Source: Alterinioella nitratireducens
GTDB lineage: Bacteria; Pseudomonadota; Alphaproteobacteria; Rhodobacterales; Rhodobacteraceae
Direction of reading: 5' to 3'
NCBI RefSeq assembly: GCF_013155465.1
Contig: NZ_JABJVX010000001.1
Span: 248,001-312,000 of the forward strand
DNA: 64,000 nt
The notes beneath the pieces are model-generated. The model was not told the DNA's origin, did not search any database, and saw nothing but the letters and a program-made list of their open reading frames with translations. Position numbers and translations under genes: made by a program. Shown piece by piece: positions 26,542 through 35,229 of this stretch; position 1 is the stretch's first letter; each line of letters starts with the position of its first letter.

Positions 26542-27267
26542 ATGACCGACAGCAAAGCATTCGACGGGCTGCGCGCCCTCTTCGTCAACACCTCGCTGAA
26601 GAAGGATGGCAGCCAGAGCCACACCCGCCTGCTGATGGGCGTGTCCGCGGAGATCATGGAGAAAAACGGGGTCCGCGTCGAACATGTGCATATGCTCGAT
26701 CACGCGGTGCCGCCCGGTGTCTACCCGGATATGACCGAACATGGGTGGGACCGTGATGACTGGCCGGAATTGTGGGCGAAGGTGAAGGCGGCCAACATCC
26801 TGGTGGTCGGCACGCCGCTGTGGTTGGGCGAGGAAAGCAGCGTCTGCCGGGTGTTGATCGAGCGGCTCTACGGCATGTCGGGGATGCTGAACGACAAGGG
26901 CCAGTCGGTCTATTACGGCAAGGTCGGCGGCTGCGTCGTGACCGGCAACGAGGATGGCATCAAGCACGCGGCGATGACCATTCACTATGCGCTTGGCCAT
27001 CTGGGCTATACCATCCCGCCACAGGCCGATTGCGGCTGGATCGGAGAGGCGGGGCCGGGGCCATCCTATGGCGATGAGGTGGACGGCAAACCCGCCGGTT
27101 TCGACAATGAGTTCACGCAGCGCAACACGACGATCATGACCTGGAACCTGATGCACCTGGCCAAGCTGCTGGCCGATGCAGGCGGCTATTCGAATGAGGG
27201 GAATGACCGCGAGGCGTGGAAGGCCGGGTGCCGGTTCGATTATGCCAACCCGGATTATCGCGCCTGA
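26542..27267 (+). CDS. Flavodoxin-family NAD(P)H-dependent oxidoreductase
   Basis: 241 residues with a flavodoxin-like fold: N-terminal strand ALFVNTSLK and FMN phosphate loop region KDGSQSHT, then ILVVGTPLWLGEESSVCR, which contacts the isoalloxazine, and GGCVVTGNEDG. It resembles NADPH-dependent FMN reductases of the WrbA/iron-sulfur flavoprotein type; the electron acceptor is unknown. Its last codons and TGA (27265-27267) form the first unit of the 26-bp tandem array that follows. Confidence 0.85.
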   Translation: MTDSKAFDGLRALFVNTSLKKDGSQSHTRLLMGVSAEIMEKNGVRVEHVHMLDHAVPPGVYPDMTEHGWDRDDWPELWAKVKAANILVVGTPLWLGEESSVCRVLIERLYGMSGMLNDKGQSVYYGKVGGCVVTGNEDGIKHAAMTIHYALGHLGYTIPPQADCGWIGEAGPGPSYGDEVDGKPAGFDNEFTQRNTTIMTWNLMHLAKLLADAGGYSNEGNDREAWKAGCRFDYANPDYRA

Positions 27268-27390
27268 GGCGCGTGGATGGAAAATGCGCCTGAGGCGCGT
27301 GGATGGAAAATGCGCCTGAGGCGCGTGGATGGAAAATGCGCCTGAGGCGCGTGGATGGATCCGGCGCCTGAGGCGCGTGACCGAATTTCG
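27260..27390 (+). repeat. 26-bp tandem array with embedded palindrome
   Basis: Three identical 26-bp units (27260-27285, 27286-27311, 27312-27337), each GCGCCTGAGGCGCGTGGATG followed by GAAAAT. A fourth keeps 21 bases (from 27338), a fifth keeps 16 (from 27364), and a decayed GCGCCCAAGGCGC ends the array. Every unit has the dyad GCGCC-TGA-GGCGC, so each RNA copy can form a small hairpin. Unit 1 includes the stop codon of the flavodoxin gene; the array ends just before the liuB ribosome binding site. Confidence 0.95.
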
Positions 27391-27413
27391 CGCCCAAGGC
27401 GCAGGAGGTGGAT

Positions 27414-29018
27414 GTGAAACTGAAATCCAATGTCTTGACCGGCTCCGAGGATTTCGCGGCCAACCGCGCGGCCAACATGGCGGCGCTGGAGACGGTGCGC
27501 GAGGCGGCGCAGGCGGCGCGCATGGGCGGTGGCGAGAAATCCCGCGCGCGTCATGAAAGCCGCGGCAAGATGCTGCCACGCCGACGGGTGGCGAACCTGC
27601 TCGATCCCGGCAGTCCTTTCCTGGAGGTGGGCGCGACGGCGGGCCATGACATGTATGGGGGCGCCGCGCCCTGCGGCGGGGCCATCGCGGGCATTGGCCG
27701 GGTGCATGGCCAGGAGGTCATGGTTGTCTGCAACGACGCCACCGTGAAGGGCGGTACCTATTATCCGATCACGGTCAAGAAACACCTGCGCGCGCAGGAG
27801 ATCGCCTCGGAATGTCAGCTTCCCTGCATCTACCTCGTCGATTCCGGCGGGGCCAACCTGCCCAACCAGGACGAGGTCTTTCCCGACCGCGACCATTTCG
27901 GGCGCATCTTCTACAATCAGGCCCGCATGTCGGCCAAGGGCATTCCGCAGATCGCCGTTGTCATGGGCTCCTGCACGGCGGGGGGGGCCTATGTGCCTGC
28001 GATGTCGGATGTGACCATTATTGTGAAGGAACAGGGCACCATCTTTCTGGCCGGTCCGCCGCTGGTCAAGGCCGCGACGGGCGAGGTCGTCAGTGTCGAG
28101 GAACTGGGCGGCGGCGATGTGCATACGCGCCTCTCGGGGGTCGCGGATTACCTGGCCGAGGACGATGCCCACGCGCTGGCGCTGGCGCGGCGTGCGGTGC
28201 GCTCGTTCAACCGGGCGAAGCCCGCGACCGTGCAGTGGCAGACGCCCGAAGACCCCGCCTATGACCCAGAGGAATTGCTCGGCGTGGTTCCGGCCAGCCT
28301 GACCACGCCCTATGACATCCGCGAGGTGATCATGCGCGTCGTCGATGGCAGCCGTTTCGACGAGTTCAAGCCGCGTTTCGGCGAAACGCTGGTCACGGGG
28401 TTCGCGCATCTGATGGGCTGCCCGGTGGGGATCATCGCCAATAATGGCGTGCTGTTTTCCGAAGCGGCACAGAAGGCGGCGCATTTCGTGGAACTGTGCA
28501 GCCAGCGCAATATCCCCTTGGTTTTCTTGCAGAATATCACCGGATTCATGGTCGGGAAACGCTATGAGAACGAGGGCATCGCGCGCCACGGGGCCAAGAT
28601 GGTGACCGCCGTTGCGACAACGAATGTGCCCAAGATCACCATGGTCGTGGGCGGCTCTTTCGGGGCCGGCAATTACGGCATGGCGGGGCGCGCCTACCAG
28701 CCGCGCTTCATGTGGTCCTGGCCCAATTCCCGCATTTCCGTGATGGGCGGCGCGCAGGCGGCGGGGGTTCTGGCCACCGTCAAACGCGACGCGATCGAGC
28801 GGGCGGGGGGCGAGTGGTCGGCCGAGGAAGAGACCGCGTTCAAGCAGCCTACGCTGGAGATGTTCGAGCACCAGTCGCACCCGCTCTATGCCTCGGCGCG
28901 GCTCTGGGATGACGGGGTGATCGACCCGAGGAAGAGCCGCGAGACGCTGTTCCTGTCGCTCTCGGCGGCGCTGAACGCGCCCATCGAGGAGACATGCTTC
29001 GGCGTGTTCCGGATGTGA
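27414..29018 (+). CDS. liuB: 3-methylcrotonyl-CoA carboxylase, carboxyltransferase (beta) subunit
   Basis: 534 residues. Transfers the carboxyl group from biotin on LiuD to 3-methylcrotonyl-CoA. The crotonase-fold halves are marked by [16 protein letters not shown] in the N-terminal part and [15 protein letters not shown] plus [16 protein letters not shown] in the C-terminal part, as in MccB. GTG at 27414 is chosen because a perfect AGGAGG lies 5 bases upstream; a GTG at 27408 overlaps that site. It lies in the ivd-liuB-liuD-liuE-liuC cluster. Confidence 0.95.
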   Translation: MKLKSNVLTGSEDFAANRAANMAALETVREAAQAARMGGGEKSRARHESRGKMLPRRRVANLLDPGSPFLEVGATAGHDMYGGAAPCGGAIAGIGRVHGQEVMVVCNDATVKGGTYYPITVKKHLRAQEIASECQLPCIYLVDSGGANLPNQDEVFPDRDHFGRIFYNQARMSAKGIPQIAVVMGSCTAGGAYVPAMSDVTIIVKEQGTIFLAGPPLVKAATGEVVSVEELGGGDVHTRLSGVADYLAEDDAHALALARRAVRSFNRAKPATVQWQTPEDPAYDPEELLGVVPASLTTPYDIREVIMRVVDGSRFDEFKPRFGETLVTGFAHLMGCPVGIIANNGVLFSEAAQKAAHFVELCSQRNIPLVFLQNITGFMVGKRYENEGIARHGAKMVTAVATTNVPKITMVVGGSFGAGNYGMAGRAYQPRFMWSWPNSRISVMGGAQAAGVLATVKRDAIERAGGEWSAEEETAFKQPTLEMFEHQSHPLYASARLWDDGVIDPRKSRETLFLSLSAALNAPIEETCFGVFRM

Positions 29019-29029
29019 AAATGGCCATG

Positions 29030-29061
29030 CACCCCCCGTACACCCCCCGATGCACCCCCCG
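29030..29061 (+). repeat. Three direct CACCCCCCG repeats
   Basis: CACCCCCCG occurs at 29030, 29041 and 29053, spaced 11 and 12 bases apart, in the 71-bp gap between the liuB stop and the end of the convergent methyltransferase gene. The near helical-turn spacing could suit a bound protein. No terminator-like hairpin was convincing here. Confidence 0.8.
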
Positions 29062-29089
29062 TGCAGACGCGTGCGCGCCCCTGCGGGCG

Positions 29090-29815
29090 TCAGTCGCGCG
29101 GTCGATGTCCCGTCAGCAGGAGCGCGCTGCCGCCGGTCAGGCGGGTCTCGGTGACGCTCAGCCCCGCGATGCGCAGCGCCCTGGTGACGCTGTCTCCGGT
29201 GCCGAAATTCTTCGTGTATGCCCCGAGCATCATGAAGTCCTGGGCGCCGCGCAGGAACATCCGTTCGACCAGGGGCAGGACGCGATCGAGATAGAGCCGG
29301 TAAAGCGGGCGCAGGCGCCAGCCGAGCGGGTCGGTCGCCTCGATCAGCGAGAACGGCGCGCCGGGTTTGAGGATGCGATGAAGCTGGGTGGCAAAGATCC
29401 GGTGCTGCGCGGCGTCGAAGGTCTTGAGGCCGAAGGTGGAGATCGCGAAATCGGCAGAGGTGTCGGGCAGGTCGGTTTCCAGCATGTTGGCGCACAGATG
29501 CGTGATGCGACGCGCGCGGGGCCCGTGCAGCCGCGCGACGGCCTCGGCGTGCATGGCGGGGCTGATGTCAATGGCGGTGATTTGCGCGATTTCCGGAAAG
29601 CGCGCCAGAAGATGCGGCCAGACCTCGCCGGTGCCCGCCATCAGATCGACGCCCCGCGCCGGCAATCCCTGCGGCAGGTCCAGCCCCGCGACACAGTGAC
29701 GACGCCAGCGCCGAACCAGACCGAAGGAGGCCACCGCGCTCCAGACCCGGTAATTGGCCGAGCAGCGGTCGAACACCCCGGCGATATAGGTCGGATCGTA
29801 GATATCGCGTGTCAT
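29090..29815 (-). CDS. Class I SAM-dependent methyltransferase, UbiE-like
   Basis: 241 residues. The SAM loop is VDLMAGTGEVWPHL (motif I), with AIDISPAMHAEA as the acidic post-I strand and ADFAISTFGLKTFD as motif II. The N-terminal DRCSANYRVWS region and C-terminal helices resemble UbiE/COQ5-like enzymes, but the usual UbiE signatures are not complete, so the substrate is open. The ATG at 29815 is preferred to TTG 12 codons upstream. It is the only minus-strand gene in the leucine cluster. Confidence 0.85.
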   Translation of the reverse strand: MTRDIYDPTYIAGVFDRCSANYRVWSAVASFGLVRRWRRHCVAGLDLPQGLPARGVDLMAGTGEVWPHLLARFPEIAQITAIDISPAMHAEAVARLHGPRARRITHLCANMLETDLPDTSADFAISTFGLKTFDAAQHRIFATQLHRILKPGAPFSLIEATDPLGWRLRPLYRLYLDRVLPLVERMFLRGAQDFMMLGAYTKNFGTGDSVTRALRIAGLSVTETRLTGGSALLLTGHRPRD

Positions 29816-29889
29816 GGCCAGCAGCCTGTGGCGGTTGCGGCTGGTTGGCAAGGGGCGAGCGGAGCGGCGTTCGGAAAGGGGGGACGGCC

Positions 29890-30309
29890 ATGACAGGTCC
29901 GAGCTTGCAGCAGATCATCGACGCCAACCCCGAGGCCGAGACCTTCCGCTTCGGCGACGGGCCGGATCTGTCGGCGGAGATCCTCGCGCTGGTGCGTGCG
30001 GGGAAGAAGACCGCGACCTGCGAGGCGATGCGGGTCTATGAGGCTGAGGGGGATGCCCTGCCGGTCGTCGGTCGGCGCGACGTGGCGCTGAACTGGGACG
30101 GGACACCGGCCTTGATGGTCGAGACGGTCGAGGTCAGCACCCGGCGTTTCGACCAGATGGATGCGGCGTTCGTTGCGGCGCAGGGCGAGTTCCGCGACCT
30201 GGCGCATTGGCGCGCGGCCTACAAGGCGTATTTCACCCGCAATGGCGGCTTCAGCCCGGATATGGAGCTGATGTGCGAGCGGTTCCGCGTGGTGGAGGAT
30301 TACGCATGA
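29890..30309 (+). CDS. ASCH domain protein
   Basis: 139 residues. The N-terminal FGDGPDLSAEILALVRAGKKTATCEA, containing the GKKTAT RNA-binding-like motif, and the late RxxHWRAAYKAYFTRNGGF block mark the ASCH superfamily, thought to bind RNA and found beside translation or stress genes. GGGGGG precedes the ATG. It is divergent from the methyltransferase and ends 135 bases before liuD. A link to leucine catabolism is not evident. Confidence 0.85.
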   Translation: MTGPSLQQIIDANPEAETFRFGDGPDLSAEILALVRAGKKTATCEAMRVYEAEGDALPVVGRRDVALNWDGTPALMVETVEVSTRRFDQMDAAFVAAQGEFRDLAHWRAAYKAYFTRNGGFSPDMELMCERFRVVEDYA

Positions 30310-30377
30310 GGCGGGCAAGAATTTTGGAAAATTCTTCCACCGCGTCAATCGTGGGCGGAGTCGGGTTTGGAGATTGC

Positions 30378-30434
30378 GGGAGCGAGGGGCCAGCCCCTCG
30401 CGCTCCCCGAGGTATTTTCGGCAAAATGAAAAGG
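30378..30434 (+). repeat. Composite intergenic repeat, copy 3
   Basis: A strong hairpin (GCGAGGGGC, CA, GCCCCTCGC at 30382-30401, flanked by GGGA and TCCC) is followed by GCTCCCCGAGGTATTTTCGG and CAAAATGAAAAGG. The stem differs by one base pair from copy 4. It lies between the ASCH gene and liuD; the AAAGGCGGG at its end may serve liuD translation. Confidence 0.8.
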
Positions 30435-30444
30435 CGGGTCTGAG

Positions 30445-32385
30445 ATGTTTGACAAGATCCTGATTGCGAACCGGGGCGAGATTGCCTGCCGGGTCATGGC
30501 AACGGCGCGCAAGCTGGGGGTGCGCAGTGTGGCGGTCTTTTCCGATGCCGATGCGGGCGCGGCCCATGTGGCGATGGCCGATGAGGCGGTGCATATCGGC
30601 GGGCCTGCGCCCGCCGACAGCTACCTGCGCGGCGATGTCATCATAAGGGCGGCGCTGGACACCGGCGCGCAGGCGATCCATCCCGGTTACGGCTTCCTGT
30701 CGGAAAACCCCGGTTTCGTCGAGGCGGTGGACGCGGCGGGGCTGGTCTTTATCGGGCCCTCTGCCAGTGCCATTCGCAAGATGGGGCTGAAGGACGCCGC
30801 CAAGGCGCTGATGGAGGAGGCGGGCGTGCCCGTCGTGCCGGGCTATCATGGCGAGAACCAGGATCCGGGCTTCCTGGCCGAGCAGGCGGAGGCGATCGGC
30901 TATCCCGTCCTGATCAAGGCGGTCGCGGGCGGTGGCGGCAAGGGGATGCGCAAGGTCGAGGCCGCGAAAGGCTTTGGCGATGCGCTGGCCTCTGCCATGG
31001 GCGAGGCCAGGACCGCCTTCGGCAATGATGCCGTGCTGATCGAGAAATACATCCAGCAGCCGCGCCATATCGAGGTGCAGGTGTTCGGCGATGGCACGCA
31101 TGCGGTGCATCTCTTCGAGCGCGATTGTTCCCTGCAACGCCGCCACCAGAAGGTGATCGAGGAAGCGCCTGCCCCCGGCATGACAGAGGAGATGCGTGCC
31201 GCGATGGGCGAGGCGGGCGTGCGTGCCGCCGAGGCGATCGGCTATTCGGGGGCCGGAACCGTCGAGTTCATCGTCGATGGCTCACACGGGCTTCGCCCCG
31301 ACGGGTTCTGGTTCATGGAGATGAACACCCGGCTTCAAGTGGAACATCCCGTCACCGAGGCCATCACCGGGGTCGATCTTGTCGAATGGCAGTTGCGCGT
31401 GGCAAGCGGCGAGAGCCTGCCCTGCGCCCAGGAGGATCTGTCGATCACGGGCCATGCGTTCGAGGCGCGGCTTTATGCGGAGGATGTGCCCAAGGGCTTC
31501 CTGCCCGCCACCGGCACCCTGGCGCATCTGGTCTTCCCCGACGGCGCGCGCTCTGACACCGGCGTGCGGCCCGGCGATGCGATCAGCCCCTGGTATGATC
31601 CGATGATCGCCAAGATCATCACCCATGGGCCGACGCGGGGCATTGCGCTCAAGCAGATGGAGCAGGCACTGAGCCACACGGAAGTTGCGGGCTCGGTCAC
31701 CAACCTGGCCTTCCTGCGCGCGCTGACCCGGCATCAGGGCTTTGCGGCGGGCGAGGTCGATACCGGGCTCATCGACCGCGACCTTGACGTGTTGGCGAAA
31801 GACCCGGTCGCCTGCTCGCGCTGCCGGTCGCTGGCCGCCCTCTGTGCGCTCGGGCTGCATGAGGGTCAGGATGCTCTCGCGGGCTTCACCCTGTGGGAGC
31901 CGCTGCACCAATATGCCGTCTTCGGCTATCGTGACGAGGTGTTGCAGGCAATGGTGGAGACGCTCGCCCCCGGCCATTTCCGCGTCACGCTGGAGGGGGC
32001 GGCCCATGAGGTCTGCCGCGACTTGGTCGGCTGGCGCATCGACGGCGCGCTGGTGCCCGCGCGGGTGGTGCGCCATGCGGCGGGCCTGCACGTGTTCTGG
32101 GGCAATGCCTACGGGTTCGACATCATCGACCCGCTGGATGTCGCCGCCGCCGCCGGGGCGGTCGCGGGCGTGATCGAGGCGCCGATGCCGGGGCTGGTCA
32201 AGGCCGTCTTCGTCGAGGCGGGTCAGCGGGTCGCGGCGGGCGACCGGCTGGCCGTGCTGGAGGCGATGAAGATGGAGCATACGCTGAGCGCAGGCCGCGA
32301 CGGGGTGGTGGCCGAGGTGCTGGCGGGCGCAGGTGATCAGGTCGAGGCCGGGGCGGCGCTGATCGTGCTGGAGGAGGAGGAATGA
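30445..32385 (+). CDS. liuD: 3-methylcrotonyl-CoA carboxylase, biotin-carboxylase/carrier (alpha) subunit
   Basis: 646 residues: biotin carboxylase N-domain (KILIANRGEIACRV), ATP-grasp with the glycine-rich KAVAGGGGKGMRKVEA, MEMNTRLQVEHPVTE, and a C-terminal biotinyl domain with VLEAMKMEHT, biotin on Lys609. It charges biotin with CO2 for LiuB. The biotin is attached by BirA, whose gene lies at 59047 in this window. The gene ends in ATGA shared with the glutathione transferase gene. Confidence 0.95.
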   Translation: MFDKILIANRGEIACRVMATARKLGVRSVAVFSDADAGAAHVAMADEAVHIGGPAPADSYLRGDVIIRAALDTGAQAIHPGYGFLSENPGFVEAVDAAGLVFIGPSASAIRKMGLKDAAKALMEEAGVPVVPGYHGENQDPGFLAEQAEAIGYPVLIKAVAGGGGKGMRKVEAAKGFGDALASAMGEARTAFGNDAVLIEKYIQQPRHIEVQVFGDGTHAVHLFERDCSLQRRHQKVIEEAPAPGMTEEMRAAMGEAGVRAAEAIGYSGAGTVEFIVDGSHGLRPDGFWFMEMNTRLQVEHPVTEAITGVDLVEWQLRVASGESLPCAQEDLSITGHAFEARLYAEDVPKGFLPATGTLAHLVFPDGARSDTGVRPGDAISPWYDPMIAKIITHGPTRGIALKQMEQALSHTEVAGSVTNLAFLRALTRHQGFAAGEVDTGLIDRDLDVLAKDPVACSRCRSLAALCALGLHEGQDALAGFTLWEPLHQYAVFGYRDEVLQAMVETLAPGHFRVTLEGAAHEVCRDLVGWRIDGALVPARVVRHAAGLHVFWGNAYGFDIIDPLDVAAAAGAVAGVIEAPMPGLVKAVFVEAGQRVAAGDRLAVLEAMKMEHTLSAGRDGVVAEVLAGAGDQVEAGAALIVLEEEE

Positions 32386-33044
32386 TCCGCCTGCATCACG
32401 TCGCGCAAAGCCGCTCGATGCGCACGCTCTGGCTGCTGCATGAGTTGGGCGTGCCCTTCGAGGTCCGGACATGGCCCTTCGACAAGGCCCTGCGGGGGGC
32501 GGAGTTCCTCGCGCTCAACCCGGCGGGGCGCGTGCCCGCGCTGGAGATGGACGGGCGAAGCTACTGGGAAACCGGGGCGATCACCGAGATCCTGTGCGAG
32601 CGCTTTCCCGAGGCCGGGCTTGGCCGCGCGCCGGATCATGCGGAGCGCGCCGATTGGCTGATCTACCTGCATTTCTCCGAGACCATCAGCCAGCATACCG
32701 CCGCGCTGACGCAGCAGCATATCGCGCTTTACGATGACGCGATGCGCAGCCCGGTGATCATGAAGCTGGAGGCAAAGCGGCTGGCAAAATGCCTCGGCGT
32801 GATCGAGGCGCGGGTCGCGGTGCGGGACTACCTGCTGGATGGCGGGTTCTCGGCGGCGGATGTCTCGGTGGGGCAGGCCGTCTACATGGCGCGTCATTTC
32901 GTGCGGCTGAACGGGTTTCCGGCGCTCTCTGCCTGGTATGCGCGCATCACCGCGCGGCCCGGTTTCGTGGCCGCAACTCCGATCACGGGCGAGGAGGACC
33001 AGCTCTATACCCGCGATTACTATGAACCCTGGGAGGGCAAGTGA
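32382..33044 (+). CDS. Glutathione S-transferase family protein
   Basis: 220 residues: N-terminal thioredoxin-like domain starting MIRLHHVAQSRSMRTLWLL, with the cis-Pro segment PAGRVPALEM and the glutathione-binding YWETGAI, then an all-helical C-terminal domain with the conserved SAADVSVGQAVYMA capping motif. It overlaps liuD at its start and liuE at its end, so it is embedded in the operon. Its substrate is unknown; detoxification of reactive enoyl-CoA or by-products is a guess. Confidence 0.9.
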   Translation: MIRLHHVAQSRSMRTLWLLHELGVPFEVRTWPFDKALRGAEFLALNPAGRVPALEMDGRSYWETGAITEILCERFPEAGLGRAPDHAERADWLIYLHFSETISQHTAALTQQHIALYDDAMRSPVIMKLEAKRLAKCLGVIEARVAVRDYLLDGGFSAADVSVGQAVYMARHFVRLNGFPALSAWYARITARPGFVAATPITGEEDQLYTRDYYEPWEGK

Positions 33045-33895
33045 TGGCACGTGTCGAGATTTTCGAGGTCGGCCCGCGCGACGGGTTGCAGAACGAGGCG
33101 CGGCTCATTCCGGCGGCGGACAAGATCGCGCTGGTCGATTGCCTCAGTCGCGCCGGGTTCCGCCGGATCGAGGTGGCCAGTTTCGTCTCGCCGAAATGGG
33201 TGCCGCAGATGGCGACCTCGGCGGAGGTGCTGGCGGGGATCACGCGGGCGCCGGGTGTGTCCTATGCGGCGCTCACGCCCAACATGAAGGGCTATGAGGG
33301 CGCGAAGGCGGCGCGTGCCGACGAGATCGCGATTTTCGCCTCGGCATCGGAAGGGTTCTCCAAGGCCAATATCAACGCCACCATCGAGGAGAGCATCACC
33401 CGTTTCGTGCCGGTGGCGCAGGCGGCGAGAGCCGATGGAATTCCGGTGCGCGGCTATATCTCCTGCGTGACCGACTGCCCCTTCGACGGGCCGACGCCGC
33501 CCGCCGAGGTGGCCCGCGTGGTGGCGACCCTGCGCAATATCGGCTGCTACGAAATCTCGCTTGGCGACACGATCGGGCAGGGGCGGCCCGAAACCGTTGA
33601 CGCGATGCTGGAGGCGGTCTTGCAGGAATGCGCGCCGGAGGAACTGGCCGGCCATTTTCACGATACCGCCGGTCGCGCGCTGGACAATATCGAGGTGGCT
33701 CTGGCGCGCGGGCTAAAGGTGTTCGATGCCGCCGTCGGAGGGCTTGGCGGGTGTCCCTACGCGCCGGGGGCCGCGGGCAATTTGGCCACGGAACGGGTCG
33801 CCGACCGGCTGGCGGAGCTGGGGCACGAGACCGGGCTGGACCGCGCCGTGATCGCTGAGGCAGTGACGATGGCGCGCGCGTTAAGGGAAGGATAA
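33044..33895 (+). CDS. liuE: Hydroxymethylglutaryl-CoA lyase
   Basis: 283 residues; cleaves HMG-CoA to acetoacetate and acetyl-CoA, the last step of leucine breakdown. EVGPRDGLQNE is the N-terminal catalytic block of the DRE-TIM barrel, and GGLGGCPYAPGAAGN is the diagnostic C-terminal motif carrying the active cysteine. ATG at 33044 has GGGAGG 7 bases upstream; GTG at 33041 is an alternative. It overlaps the transferase gene stop. Confidence 0.96.
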   Translation: MARVEIFEVGPRDGLQNEARLIPAADKIALVDCLSRAGFRRIEVASFVSPKWVPQMATSAEVLAGITRAPGVSYAALTPNMKGYEGAKAARADEIAIFASASEGFSKANINATIEESITRFVPVAQAARADGIPVRGYISCVTDCPFDGPTPPAEVARVVATLRNIGCYEISLGDTIGQGRPETVDAMLEAVLQECAPEELAGHFHDTAGRALDNIEVALARGLKVFDAAVGGLGGCPYAPGAAGNLATERVADRLAELGHETGLDRAVIAEAVTMARALREG

Positions 33896-33899
33896 GCCC

Positions 33900-34682
33900 A
33901 TGGAAACGATAGATATTCAGACCGATGACCGGGGCGTTGCGACGCTGACGCTCGCGCGGCCCGAGAAGCATAACGCGCTGTCGGCGCAGATGATCGCGGA
34001 GCTGACGCAGGCGGCGGAGCAGCTTGGCAACGATCCTGCCGTGCGCGTCGTGGTGCTGACCGGCGACGGGCGCAGCTTCTGCGCGGGCGGCGACCTGGGC
34101 TGGATGCAGGAACAGATGCGCGCCGACGCGGCAACCCGCGGGGCCGAGGCGCGGAAATTGGCCGAGATGCTCGGGGCGCTCGACCGGATGCCGAAGCCGC
34201 TGATTGGCCGGGTGCAGGGCCAGGCCTTTGGTGGCGGCGTGGGCATGATGTCGGTCTGTGACGTGGCCATTGGCGCGGACGGCGCCAGGTTCGGGCTGAC
34301 CGAAACCCGGCTCGGCCTGATCCCGGCCACTATCGGGCCCTATGTCGTGGCCCGCATGGGCGCGGCGCGGGCACGGCGGGTCTTCATGTCGGCGCGGATA
34401 TTCGGCGCGGAGGAGGCGGTGGCGTTGGGCCTGCTGGCCCGCGCGGTGCCCGAGGCTGACCTGGATGCGGCGGTCGAGGCCGAAGTGGCGCCTTACCTCA
34501 ACTGCGCCCCCGGCGCGGTGGCCGCCGCCAAGACGCTGGTGGCCCGTCTGGAGCCGCGCGTCGATGCCGCCACCATCGACATGACCATCGAGGCGCTGGT
34601 CGCGGCCTGGGAAAGCGACGAGGCGCGCGAGGGTGTCGCGGCCTTCTTCGACAAGCGCAAGGCGGCGTGGATGCCGGACTGA
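33900..34682 (+). CDS. liuC: Enoyl-CoA hydratase/isomerase family, probable methylglutaconyl-CoA hydratase
   Basis: 260 residues of the crotonase fold. GDGRSFCAGGDLGWM forms the oxyanion hole, followed by GQAFGGGVGMM and the catalytic-region FGLTETRLGLIPATIGPYV. Position after liuB, liuD and liuE implies hydration of 3-methylglutaconyl-CoA to HMG-CoA. It begins five bases after liuE. Confidence 0.9.
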   Translation: METIDIQTDDRGVATLTLARPEKHNALSAQMIAELTQAAEQLGNDPAVRVVVLTGDGRSFCAGGDLGWMQEQMRADAATRGAEARKLAEMLGALDRMPKPLIGRVQGQAFGGGVGMMSVCDVAIGADGARFGLTETRLGLIPATIGPYVVARMGAARARRVFMSARIFGAEEAVALGLLARAVPEADLDAAVEAEVAPYLNCAPGAVAAAKTLVARLEPRVDAATIDMTIEALVAAWESDEAREGVAAFFDKRKAAWMPD

Positions 34683-34712
34683 CATCCACCGGGCCCAGGG
34701 CCAGGGCCCTCA

Positions 34713-34772
34713 CCCCTTCTTTGTTCCCAAAATATCCATGGGGGAGCGCGAGGGGGCAATCAGCCCCCTCGC
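34713..34772 (-). repeat. Composite intergenic repeat, copy 4 (reverse orientation)
   Basis: Read on the minus strand: hairpin GCGAGGGGGC-TGATT-GCCCCCTCGC (complement of 34748-34772), then GCTCCCCCATGGATATTTTG followed by GG and AACAAAGAAGGGG. Same order and nearly the same stem as copy 3. The reverse orientation relative to the flanking genes shows it is not simply a terminator for liuC. Confidence 0.8.
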
Positions 34773-35064
34773 ACCGGTCGGCGCCGAAGGCGGCGAAATC
34801 ACCTGCGGCCTGCACCCCTGCTTGCCAATCGGTCACGGACAGGCTTTTCTGTCCGGACATCCGAATGGGCACCCTGCTTGGCGCGCGCGGCAATACCGGC
34901 GCGGCACGCCGCCGCGCGTTCTTGTTGCGCCTCCGGGGGGAGGATGCGCGCCGTTGTCGAGCGACGGGCCGCACCCCGCCACCCTTTCCGGGGCATGAGA
35001 TGGTCCCGGGCTGGCGCCCGCGCGGGGACTGGTTTCCGGTGATCTTGCAGGGTTGAGGGGCGGC

Positions 35065-35156
35065 AGGCTTTTCGAAAAGCCTCATCAAGAGCTTTGCAAA
35101 GCTCTTGTCCCGCGCGGGGTCGACCCCGCGCTTCTCCGTCCGCGTCGACGCGGACG
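35065..35156. repeat. Four-palindrome cluster, site B
   Basis: Four perfect palindromes stand in a row: AGGCTTTTCGAAAAGCCT (35065-35082), a 22-bp one centred on TTGCAA (35086-35107), CGCGGGGTCGACCCCGCG (35113-35130) and CGTCCGCGTCGACGCGGACG (35137-35156). The first recurs at site C (62291) and the third at site A (9787). RNA from it would form four consecutive hairpins. Confidence 0.9.
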
Positions 35157-35200
35157 ACGCCCGGACCGCGAATTGGCCGATCTGCCGCGCCCGCTTGCCG

Positions 35201-35229
35201 TTGACCCTGCCACGGGGCAGGGCTAAACC
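35201..35229 (+). promoter_or_regulatory. Candidate promoter of the nuo operon with a dyad in the spacer
   Basis: TTGACC (35201-35206), a 17-base spacer and TAAACC (35224-35229) place a start near 35236, about 58 bases before nuoA. The spacer is largely the dyad CCCTGCC-ACGG-GGCAGGG (35205-35222), so a regulator could bind between the two promoter elements. Confidence 0.45.

Noticed and set aside
27260-27390. Tandem repeats considered as a CRISPR array
   Set aside because: Units are contiguous 26-bp copies with no unique spacers and no cas genes.
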